From SZUA-430 sp031413635 (GTDB taxonomy: Bacteria > Pseudomonadota > Alphaproteobacteria > Micropepsales > Micropepsaceae), in contig JANOFM010000193.1 in assembly GCA_031413635.1 (NCBI GenBank), forward strand, positions 1 to 25,695: DNA of 25,695 nt, in the 5' to 3' direction. The position numbers and the translations under genes are program-made. Positions 1 to 6,679 of this stretch are shown here, piece by piece. How positions within the stretch are numbered: position 1 is the first letter of the stretch; each line of letters begins with the position of its first letter. Below the pieces are notes generated by a model. It did no database searches. It was not told the origin of the DNA and was given only the letters and a program-made list of their open reading frames with translations.

Positions 1-2108
1 AACGCGCTCGCCGTGCCGGGCACTTTGCGCAACACGCGCTCGATCTCGCGCGCCGCGGCTTCGATGTCGGCGAACGACCGGCCGATGACCTTCACCCCGA
101 CGGGCGTGCGGATGCCGGTCGACAGCATGTCGATGCGCGCCTTGATCGGCATCGTCCAGGCGTTGCTGACGCCGGGGAATTGCAGGCGCGCGTCCATTTC
201 GGCGATCAGTTTGTCGGTCGTCATGCCCGCCCGCCATTCGCTCTCGGGTTTCAGGTTGACCACAGTCTCGAACATCTCGAGCGGTGCCGGATCGGTCGCC
301 GTCGCCGCGCGACCCGCTTTGCCGAAGACGGAGGCAACCTCCGGAAACGATTTGATGATCTTGTTCTGGGTCTGAACGAGTTCGGCCGCCTTGGTCACCG
401 ACAGACCGGGCAGGGTGGTCGGCATGTAGAACAGCGTGCCTTCGTTCAAGGTCGGCATGAACTCCGAACCGATGCGCAGCAACGGCCAAACCGAAAGCGC
501 CAGAACCGCCGCCGCAACGACCACCGTCAACACGCGGGCATTGAGCACGGCGCGAATGATTGGACGATAGAGCGCGATCAGCACCCGGTTGATCGGGTTC
601 TCGCTTTCGCTGCGAATGCGCCCGTGGATGAACATCACCATGAGTGCCGGCACCAGCGTGACCGACAGCAAGGCAGCGGCCGCCATCGCAAATGTCTTGG
701 TGAACGCGAGCGGATGGAACAACCGTCCTTCCTGCGCCTCAAGCGCGAAAATCGGCACGAACGACACCGTGATGATGAGCAGACTGAAAAAAAGCGAGGG
801 CCCGACTTCGACGGCGGCGTCAATGATCGCTTGCGTTCGACTTTCGCCCGGCTTCATGCGTTCGATGTGCTTGTGGGCGTTCTCGATCATCACGATCGCG
901 GCATCCACCATCGCGCCGATAGCGATCGCGATACCGCCGAGGCTCATAATGTTGGAGCTGAGACCCAAAACCTTCATGCCGGCAAACGCGAGCAGCACGC
1001 CGATAGGCAGCATGATGATCGCGACCAGCGCGCTGCGCACGTGCAGCAGGAAGACGATGCACACCAGCGCGACGATGATGGCCTCTTCCACCAGCGTACG
1101 CTCGAGCGTTGCGATTGCCCGGTTGATCAGGTCGGAGCGGTCGTAGACCGGCACGATGCGCGTGCCTGCGGGCAGGCTCGGCAAGATACCGTCGAGCGCC
1201 GCCTTCGCCGCGTCGATCACATCGATCGTGTTAGCGCCCTGGCGTTGCGCGACGATGCCGGCGGTAACTTCGCCTTCGCCGTTCAACTCCGCGACCCCGC
1301 GCCGTTCGTCGGGCCCGATATCGACGCGCGCCACGTCGCGGATCGTGACCGGGACGCCGCTCGCCGACTTCAACATGATCTGCGCGATGTCGTCGACGCT
1401 CTTGAGATAGCCCCGCCCGCGCACCGCATGCTCGGTCTCGCTGAGCTCGACCACGCGCCCGCCGACGTCGCGATTGCCGCCGGCGATCGCGCGCCGCACG
1501 TCGTCGAGTGAAAGGCCAAGGGCAAGCAGACGCTTCGGATCGACGACGACGTTGTATTGTTTAACAAGGCCGCCGACGCTCGACACTTCGGCGACGCCGG
1601 AGGCCTTTGCGGCGGCAAAGCGCACATACCAATCCTGCAAGGTGCGCGTCTCGGCGAGGTTCAACGTCGGATGCTCGATCGCGTATTGATCGACCCCGCC
1701 GCCGCCCGGGGCGTCGGGCCCCAAGGTGGGCGTGACGCCCGCGGGCAAACGCTTGGCGGCGGCGTTCAGATATTCGAGCACGCGCGAGCGCGCCCAATAG
1801 AGATCGGCGCCGTCTTCGAAGATCACGTAGACGAAACTGACCCCGAAATAGGAAAACCCGCGCACCGCGCGCGACTTCGGAACGCTCAACATCGCCGTGG
1901 TCAACGGATAGGTGACCTGATCCTCGACCACTTGCGGCGCCTGGCCCGGAAACTCCGTGTAGATGATCACCTGCGTGTCCGACAGATCGGGAATCGCATC
2001 GACCGGCGTCGTCAGCACGGCATAGCCGCCGGCGAAAATCGCCAGCGCCGTGCCGATCATCACCAGCAGAATGTTTCCCGCCGACCAGCGGATGACGGAA
2101 GCGATCAT
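1..2108 (-). CDS. cusA: Copper/silver RND efflux pump, CusA family (C-terminus beyond window)
   Basis: Inner-membrane proton-driven pump that exports Cu(I)/Ag(I) through a tripartite Cus complex. The start is the ATG at 2108, which overlaps the stop of the upstream adaptor gene (ATGA), so translation is probably coupled. The visible 702 residues open with a hydrophobic segment followed by the HAE-RND signature VDAIPDLSDTQVIIYTEFPG. The transmembrane motif IAIAIGAMVDAAIVMIENA carries D402, equivalent to the proton-relay Asp405 of E. coli CusA. Met562 (YMPTT), Met612 (LEMFE) and Met661 (DMLST) have the same relative spacing as Met573, Met623 and Met672, the three-methionine copper site of CusA. 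This favours monovalent Cu/Ag over divalent CzcA-type substrates. The gene runs off the left edge; roughly the last third is missing. It is the last visible gene of a four-gene operon. Confidence 0.93.
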   Translation of the reverse strand, partial: MIASVIRWSAGNILLVMIGTALAIFAGGYAVLTTPVDAIPDLSDTQVIIYTEFPGQAPQVVEDQVTYPLTTAMLSVPKSRAVRGFSYFGVSFVYVIFEDGADLYWARSRVLEYLNAAAKRLPAGVTPTLGPDAPGGGGVDQYAIEHPTLNLAETRTLQDWYVRFAAAKASGVAEVSSVGGLVKQYNVVVDPKRLLALGLSLDDVRRAIAGGNRDVGGRVVELSETEHAVRGRGYLKSVDDIAQIMLKSASGVPVTIRDVARVDIGPDERRGVAELNGEGEVTAGIVAQRQGANTIDVIDAAKAALDGILPSLPAGTRIVPVYDRSDLINRAIATLERTLVEEAIIVALVCIVFLLHVRSALVAIIMLPIGVLLAFAGMKVLGLSSNIMSLGGIAIAIGAMVDAAIVMIENAHKHIERMKPGESRTQAIIDAAVEVGPSLFFSLLIITVSFVPIFALEAQEGRLFHPLAFTKTFAMAAAALLSVTLVPALMVMFIHGRIRSESENPINRVLIALYRPIIRAVLNARVLTVVVAAAVLALSVWPLLRIGSEFMPTLNEGTLFYMPTTLPGLSVTKAAELVQTQNKIIKSFPEVASVFGKAGRAATATDPAPLEMFETVVNLKPESEWRAGMTTDKLIAEMDARLQFPGVSNAWTMPIKARIDMLSTGIRTPVGVKVIGRSFADIEAAAREIERVLRKVPGTASA

Positions 2109-3484
2109 GGCTTGGTTCCCGCAAAGCCCTGCAACGCCGAGCGCAGATTGCTTTCGGCGTCGATCAGGAACGTCGCCGAGGTGACGACGGTCTCGCCTTC
2201 TTTAAGTCCCGTAGCAATCTCGACCAAATTGTTGGCGCGCCGCCCCACTGTGACCGCACGCGGCTCGAATAAGCCTTCGCCGCGCGCGACCAGTACGACC
2301 TGCCGCGCGCCCGAATCGATCAGCGCGCTGTCGGGCACGGTGAGCACGGCCTCGCCCGCGGGCGCCGCGATGTCGACCGAGGCGAACATGCCCGGTATCA
2401 ACAACCCCTCGGCGTTCGCCAGTTCGATGCGCACTTTGACCGTGCGCGTCGTCATCGCCACTTCCGGATAAACGAACGTGACTTTGCCTTCGAACGATTT
2501 GCCGGGATAGGCGTTGAGCGTCATGCGCGCGGTGGCGCCTGGCTTGGCAATACCGAGTGCCATTTCTGGCGCCTCGGCGATCACCCAAATGTTCGAAAGA
2601 TCGGCGAGGCGATAAAGCGTTTCGCCTTCCTCCGCCTGCATGCCGGCAACGATCGGCTTTTCGATGACCGTGCCGCCTTGCGGCGCGAGCCAGGTAACCC
2701 GGCCGCTGGCCTCACGCGTACGAATTAAACGTTCGATCTCGCGCTTGGGCACCTCGTAATTCTCAAGCCGCGCGCGTGCCGACGCTGCGGAACGCGCGTT
2801 TGTTCGCGCATAAACGTCGTCCAGCTCTTGCGATACGGCGCGCGCCTTCAAGGCGATCGCCAGCGTCGCTTCCTGTTGCAGCAGAAAGGGGCTGTTGATG
2901 TCGAACAGCGGTTGCCCGCGGCGCACCTTCTCGCCGGTCGCCGCGACATGCAGCTTCACAATGTTGGCGCGAAACTTCAACGACACGACCGCAAGCTTGC
3001 GCTCGTCCGCCGTCACCGTGCCCGACAGCAGCACAGTCTCGTTTAAGACTTGGCGAGACGCCGCCGCCGTGCGCACGCCCAGCCGTTGAACCCTTTGCGG
3101 GCTGATCGTCACCGTCCCCGGTTGAGCGGCGCCCTCGTCGGCATAGACGGGAATGTAGTCCATCCCCATCGAGTCTTTCTTTGGTGCGCTCGACGTGTCG
3201 GTCAGCCCCATCGGATTGCGATAGTAGAGAACCTGCCGGTCCGTCTGTTGCGGTGGCTCGGTCGACGCGCGCACGGCGACGTAGTCGCGTCCTCGCGCAT
3301 CTTTTTTTGGCACCGGCGAAAACTCAGCCGCGCCGGACGGATCCTGATAATAGAGGACGCGCCCCGTCTGCGCCGTCGTGGCCTGGCGCGGTGGCTCGCC
3401 ATGCCCCGCCGTCAGCCACCACGTTATGCCGCCCGCCGCGGCCAGCGCCAGCGCGGCCGCAACCCAAATCAATCGCGCGCGCAT
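2105..3484 (-). CDS. cusB: RND efflux periplasmic adaptor, CusB family, with tandem heavy-metal-binding repeats
   Basis: Membrane-fusion protein linking the CusA pump to an outer-membrane channel and passing metal to the pump. The 459 residues begin with a single uncleaved-looking anchor (about residues 4-25). Two copies of the heavy-metal-binding motif follow, at about 43-71 and 85-114. The second (YYRNPMG...DSMGMDYIPVY) keeps Met92, Met106 and Met108, matching the Cu(I)-binding methionines in the N-terminus of E. coli CusB. In the first copy the same positions are Ser50, Arg64 and Arg66. The rest has the expected barrel-sandwich, alpha-hairpin (about 195-265) and beta-barrel order, including LFDINSPFLLQQEATL and GMFASVDI. 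The ATG at 3484 lies 4 bp after the stop of the upstream lipoprotein gene, and the 3' end overlaps cusA by 4 bp. Confidence 0.92.
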   Translation of the reverse strand: MRARLIWVAAALALAAAGGITWWLTAGHGEPPRQATTAQTGRVLYYQDPSGAAEFSPVPKKDARGRDYVAVRASTEPPQQTDRQVLYYRNPMGLTDTSSAPKKDSMGMDYIPVYADEGAAQPGTVTISPQRVQRLGVRTAAASRQVLNETVLLSGTVTADERKLAVVSLKFRANIVKLHVAATGEKVRRGQPLFDINSPFLLQQEATLAIALKARAVSQELDDVYARTNARSAASARARLENYEVPKREIERLIRTREASGRVTWLAPQGGTVIEKPIVAGMQAEEGETLYRLADLSNIWVIAEAPEMALGIAKPGATARMTLNAYPGKSFEGKVTFVYPEVAMTTRTVKVRIELANAEGLLIPGMFASVDIAAPAGEAVLTVPDSALIDSGARQVVLVARGEGLFEPRAVTVGRRANNLVEIATGLKEGETVVTSATFLIDAESNLRSALQGFAGTKP

Positions 3485-3488
3485 GGGA

Positions 3489-3890
3489 TCAGCTCGCCGT
3501 CACGACGACGGAGCCGGTCACGGTCTCCGCCTCGCCTTGCACCTTCGCGCTCAGCTTCAGTTCCCAACGCCCCGCCATCGTTGGCGCAACCTTGAAGCGA
3601 TAGACGCCCGGCGACGGCGAGCCCTCCGCGCTGACGGGTGCCGTCATCTCGCCCATCCCATCGGGGCCCATGTCGAATCGTGATTCGAAGATCACGGCGT
3701 TCTCGACCGCTTTGCCGGTCGGCTGATGGATCAAGCGCACATCGACGACGGCTTCGCCCGCCATCGACACTTCGCTTTGAACGGTCGAGAAAACATAGGG
3801 CGAACTCGGCTTACCGCATGCGGCAAGCGCCACCAGTGCGACAACGACGGCGGCGAAGGACGCCATGCGTCCCGAAATGAGATGGATCAC
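3489..3890 (-). CDS. FixH/YtkA-like periplasmic lipoprotein of the copper operon
   Basis: Small exported protein, 133 residues from the chosen GTG start. A hydrophobic segment ends in the lipobox LAAC, giving a lipidated Cys25. The mature part is a single beta-sandwich-like domain resembling the YtkA/FixH family: VDVRLIHQPTGKAVENAV, then a Met-containing loop (DMGPDGMGEM), then GVYRFKVAPTMAGRWELKL. Several Met residues in that loop could bind Cu(I), but this is inference. The GTG at 3890 is preferred because AAGGA (3903 to 3899) lies 8 nt upstream and it supplies a short basic n-region. An in-frame ATG at 3866 has no comparable site, and a TTG at 3914 would make an overlong n-region. It sits between the Cys-rich protein and cusB, in the same direction. 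Its role could be a metal chaperone or assembly factor; the exact function is unknown. Confidence 0.75.
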   Translation of the reverse strand: MIHLISGRMASFAAVVVALVALAACGKPSSPYVFSTVQSEVSMAGEAVVDVRLIHQPTGKAVENAVIFESRFDMGPDGMGEMTAPVSAEGSPSPGVYRFKVAPTMAGRWELKLSAKVQGEAETVTGSVVVTAS

Positions 3891-3898
3891 GATGCAAT

Positions 3899-3903
3899 TC
3901 CTT
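3899..3903 (-). promoter_or_regulatory. Ribosome binding site selecting the GTG start of the FixH-like gene
   Basis: On the minus strand the sequence reads AAGGA, then 8 nt, then GTG at 3890. No similar motif precedes the downstream ATG at 3866. This is the reason for choosing the GTG start. Confidence 0.5.
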
Positions 3904-3957
3904 GTCTGACGCAATCAAGCCCGGCCGATAACGGGCAGGGCGGTCACATTCAAAATT

Positions 3958-4320
3958 TCAGAAAGGAAACGACCGAGGTGGTGGAGTGTCGGGTGGCCGC
4001 GCAAAGGCAAGCGACGAAACATGAAGCTGCACCGCGACGCGTTCCGCAAGCGCGATCGGCACAAAGCCGATCACCGGCGGAGCGATTGAAACGGTCATGC
4101 CGGCGCATTGGCCCTTGCATGCGTTTTGCTCATCGTCGCTTTCGCAGTGCTTGCACGGCGTATCGCACGGCGCTTCCCCGCTATGCGACATCGACGGGTG
4201 GGACTTCGGCGCCTCAGGCAAGCAGTCGGCGAACGCGTTTGCCGCCGGCGCGAACGCTAGCGCCGCCGTCAGCCAAAGGCTGACAGCCGACTTTGTCGCT
4301 GTTCGCAAAATCCCACCCAT
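3958..4320 (-). CDS. Small exported Cys-rich protein heading the copper operon
   Basis: Protein of 120 residues with a clear Sec signal peptide: basic n-region (R6, K10), hydrophobic core at about 12-25, and probable cleavage after A31 (ANAFA before DC). The mature part has six cysteines (33, 52, 56, 59, 68, 72) arranged as CxxxCxxC and CxxxC, preceded by a His/Met cluster (SHPSMSHSGE). This is a plausible soft-metal site. The C-terminus is Pro-rich (RPPDTPPPRSFPF), which recalls the ends of CopL/DUF2946-like proteins found beside copper-resistance genes; that assignment is tentative. The ATG at 4320 has GAAGGG only 3 nt upstream. It is the first gene of the run leading to the FixH-like lipoprotein, cusB and cusA, with 67 bp to the next gene. 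It may be a periplasmic copper buffer or a metal-responsive leader gene; neither is shown. Confidence 0.7.
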   Translation of the reverse strand: MGGILRTATKSAVSLWLTAALAFAPAANAFADCLPEAPKSHPSMSHSGEAPCDTPCKHCESDDEQNACKGQCAGMTVSIAPPVIGFVPIALAERVAVQLHVSSLAFARPPDTPPPRSFPF

Positions 4321-4593
4321 GATCCCTTCATACTACACCCGGCGACCCCTTGAATGCGGTTAAGCTCGGCGTTGTTACACGCATTGGTCAATTGCCCGTG
4401 AAACGCCCCGCTCCGCGACCCCTAAACTCCTGGTTTGACGCCATGGGGTTCGTTAACGATTGCCGCCGCGAAGCTGCGGATATCCGCCTTTTTTTGGCCA
4501 TTCAAAAGCAACGGGTACTGACAATTGCCCGGGGCACGGCTACGTTGCGGTTCGCCGCGTCGCACGCGCGGCGCGCGAGAGAGGAAGCATTCG
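4321..4593. other. Divergent intergenic region between the copper operon and argJ
   Basis: This 273-bp stretch separates the minus-strand copper operon from plus-strand argJ and should hold both promoters. I see no convincing -35/-10 pair for either, and no clear CueR-type dyad. It does contain a T-tract palindrome on the plus strand (4476-4495, listed separately) and a 10-nt direct repeat CAATTGCCCG at 4389-4398 and 4522-4531. An open frame runs through it on the plus strand into argJ, but its codon use looks unselected, and I do not call it a gene. Confidence 0.5.
4476..4495 (+). terminator. Terminator-like palindrome with T-tract in the argJ leader
   Basis: The sequence GCGGATATCCGC is a perfect palindrome (4-bp GC stem with ATAT loop) followed by C and seven T residues, like a short intrinsic terminator for plus-strand transcription. 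A CCGC segment at about 4464-4467 can pair with the same GCGG, giving a mutually exclusive hairpin. The stem is short, so termination may be weak. It lies about 100 bp before the argJ start, where it could act as an attenuator or block readthrough. Confidence 0.35.
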
Positions 4594-5910
4594 ATGGCCC
4601 CGGCTGCGGGCAAGAGCTCCAAGGCGATCGCTGCCACAAGGGGGGCGGCGGAATCCGCTCCCAAGGCCGCGAAAAGCGCCAATTCCGTTTCCCCGCTTGC
4701 GCCCAAAACCTTGGCGAAGCTGCAGCCTATATCTGGCGTCAGGTTGGGGGCGGGCGCCGCGGGCATCCGTTACGAGGGCCGCACCGATGTGTTGGTGGCC
4801 GTCATGGCGCCGGGTACGACAGTCGCCGGCGTCTTCACGACCTCGAAAACCTCGTCCGCCCCGGTCGATTGGTGCCGCATCGCCCTGGTGCAGAAATCGG
4901 CGCGCATGCTGATCGTCAATTCCGGCAACGCCAACGCCTTCACCGGTCGCGTCGGGGCCGACGCCGTGCGCGCCACCGCCGACAGCGCGGCCGTGCTCGC
5001 GGGCTGCAAGGCGCACGAAGTCTTCATCGCCTCGACCGGCGTCATCGGCGAACCCTTGCCCGTCAAGCGCCTGACTGCGGCTTTGCCCGACATCTATGAG
5101 AACACCGGCGCCACCGCTTGGGACCAGGGCGCGCGCGCCATCATGACCACCGACACCTTCCCTAAAATGGCGACAGCGACGGCGCAGATCGACGGCCAAA
5201 TCGTCAAGATCAACGGCATCGCCAAGGGCTCGGGCATGATCGCCCCCGACATGGCGACCATGCTCGCCTTCGTTTTCACCGATGCGGCGATCCCCTCCGA
5301 CGTTTTGCAGACGCTGTTGGTGCAAGGCACGGAGACCAGCTTCAACGCCATCACCGTCGACAGCGACACCTCGACCTCCGACACGCTGTTGTTGTTCGCA
5401 ACCGGCAAGGGAGCCAAACATAACCCCGTGCTGCGCGCGGGCGACAAGCGCATCGACGACTTCCGCCTCAAGCTCAACGCTCTGCTGCAAGACCTCGCGG
5501 TCCAAGTCGTGCGCGACGGCGAAGGCGCGACCAAACTCGTGCGCATCAACGTCTCGGGCGCCGAAAGCACGGCGGCCGCGCGCAAGATCGCGCTCTCGAT
5601 CGCGAACTCGCCGCTCGTCAAAACCGCGATCGCTGGACAAGACGCCAATTGGGGCCGCATCGTCATGGCCGTCGGCAAGTCGGGCGAGGCCGCCAACCGC
5701 GACAAGCTCTCGATCAAATTCGGCGGCCACCGAGTCGCCACCATGGGCCTGCGCGATCCGAACTACAGCGAAGCCCTGATGGCCCGCTATATGCAGCGCC
5801 CCGAAATCGAAATCGACGTCGACGTCGGCATCTCGAAATTCAACGCCGGCGTCTGGACCTGCGACCTCACCCACGGCTACATCGACATCAACGGCAGCTA
5901 CCGCAGTTAG
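4594..5910 (+). CDS. argJ: Arginine biosynthesis protein ArgJ (ornithine acetyltransferase)
   Basis: Transfers the acetyl group from N-acetylornithine to glutamate in the cyclic arginine pathway; some members also make N-acetylglutamate from acetyl-CoA, which sequence alone cannot decide here. It has 438 residues from the ATG at 4594, preceded by GAGAGGA at a suitable distance. The self-cleavage site is clear: KGSGMIAPDMATMLAF, where cleavage before Thr222 creates the nucleophile and splits the protein into alpha and beta chains. Other family segments include NSGNANAFTG, STGVIGEPLP, TTDTFPK, ANSPLVKTAIAGQDANWGRI and the C-terminal HGYIDINGSYRS. An Ala/Lys-rich N-terminal extension of about 35 residues precedes the conserved LPPI-like start of the fold and may be unstructured. 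A mutT-type gene follows after 19 bp, a pairing common in Alphaproteobacteria. Confidence 0.97.
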   Translation: MAPAAGKSSKAIAATRGAAESAPKAAKSANSVSPLAPKTLAKLQPISGVRLGAGAAGIRYEGRTDVLVAVMAPGTTVAGVFTTSKTSSAPVDWCRIALVQKSARMLIVNSGNANAFTGRVGADAVRATADSAAVLAGCKAHEVFIASTGVIGEPLPVKRLTAALPDIYENTGATAWDQGARAIMTTDTFPKMATATAQIDGQIVKINGIAKGSGMIAPDMATMLAFVFTDAAIPSDVLQTLLVQGTETSFNAITVDSDTSTSDTLLLFATGKGAKHNPVLRAGDKRIDDFRLKLNALLQDLAVQVVRDGEGATKLVRINVSGAESTAAARKIALSIANSPLVKTAIAGQDANWGRIVMAVGKSGEAANRDKLSIKFGGHRVATMGLRDPNYSEALMARYMQRPEIEIDVDVGISKFNAGVWTCDLTHGYIDINGSYRS

Positions 5911-5929
5911 CGGTCCTCAACGGATTGTC

Positions 5930-6343
5930 GTGACGCAAAGCCAACACAACCTCCTCCTCGTCGCCGCCTGCGCCCTCGTCGACGCCGACGGGCGCGTTTT
6001 GCTCGCCCAACGCCCCGCTGGCAAATCGATGGCCGGGCTTTGGGAATTTCCCGGCGGCAAGGTCGAGCCGGGCGAGCGCCCCGAACAATCCCTCATCCGC
6101 GAACTCAACGAGGAACTCGGCATCGCCGTGAAGGAAGATTGCCTCGCGCCATTCGCATTCGCCTCGCATGGTTACGACGGCTTTCACCTTTTAATGCCGC
6201 TTTATCTATGCAGGCGCTGGGAAGGCATCGTCACGCCGCGAGAAGGCCAGCAACTCGCCTGGGCGCGGCCCAAGGACATGGGCGCTTACCAAATGCCGCC
6301 CGCCGATCTGCCGCTGGTGGCGCAATTGCGCGACCTTCTGTGA
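5930..6343 (+). CDS. mutT: Nudix hydrolase, MutT type (8-oxo-dGTP diphosphatase)
   Basis: Hydrolyses oxidised nucleoside triphosphates such as 8-oxo-dGTP to keep them out of DNA. The 137-residue protein holds a complete Nudix box at residues 43-65 (G43, E49, R57-E58-L59, E61-E62, G64), supplying the Mg-binding glutamates. LLAQRPAGKSMAGLWEFPGGK before it is typical of the MutT/CTP pyrophosphohydrolase subgroup, and the C-terminal LAWARPKDMGAYQMPPAD matches the specificity region. The start is GTG at 5930, 19 bp after argJ, so the two are probably cotranscribed. Substrate preference within the subgroup (8-oxo-dGTP versus CTP derivatives) is not certain. Confidence 0.93.
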   Translation: MTQSQHNLLLVAACALVDADGRVLLAQRPAGKSMAGLWEFPGGKVEPGERPEQSLIRELNEELGIAVKEDCLAPFAFASHGYDGFHLLMPLYLCRRWEGIVTPREGQQLAWARPKDMGAYQMPPADLPLVAQLRDLL

Positions 6344-6445
6344 CGCGCGCTACGCCGAAAATAATTCCGTAAAATTGCAAATGTTACCGGTTGTTAAGCG
6401 CGCGCGGTCCAAACTCCCTCGACGCGCCAAAGCAAGAGGTGGGCG

Positions 6446-6619
6446 ATGAAAGCCGTTGCGAATTTTATCCGCGCATTCGCCGCCAACGAAAGCGGCGCGA
6501 CTGCGATCGAGTATGGCTTGATCGTCTCGCTGATCTTCTTGGCCATCATCGCCAGCATTCAATCCGTGGCCAACGCCACAATCGCGATGTATGCGTTGAT
6601 CACGGCGGCGATGTCCTAG
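6446..6619 (+). CDS. Flp/Fap-type pilin subunit (orphan)
   Basis: A 57-residue type IVb pilin: basic N-terminus with K2 and R9, then ESG before ATAIEYGLIVSLIFLAIIAS. This is the Flp signature in which prepilin peptidase cuts after the Gly and the Glu at +5 and adjacent Tyr are conserved. A second hydrophobic stretch follows to the stop. GAGG at 6436-6439 lies 6 nt before the ATG. Flp pilins normally assemble into adhesive tad pili, but no tad, cpa or prepilin-peptidase gene is present in this window, so the assembly machinery must be elsewhere. The upstream 100 bp is comparatively AT-rich and probably holds its own promoter. It is followed by the unrelated symporter gene after 60 bp. Confidence 0.88.
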   Translation: MKAVANFIRAFAANESGATAIEYGLIVSLIFLAIIASIQSVANATIAMYALITAAMS

Positions 6620-6679
6620 CCGGCCGATAGCCGCCGCGCGGTTTGCCTCCGCTCTAAGTCGTGCCACACTGCCCGGCAG

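Noticed and set aside
180..1511. Long open frame of 443 codons on the plus strand
   Set aside because: It is antisense to cusA, rich in Arg/His/Asp with no recognisable motif, and follows from GC-rich third positions in the real gene.
4321..4400. CueR-type copper promoter before the Cys-rich gene
   Set aside because: No dyad with the long spacer typical of MerR-family copper promoters was found.
4350..5099. Plus-strand open frame crossing the argJ leader into argJ
   Set aside because: Out of frame with argJ, composition unlike a real protein; kept only as a possible leader-peptide idea.
4540..5874. Open frame of 444 codons on the minus strand
   Set aside because: Antisense shadow of argJ, whose motifs are complete on the plus strand.
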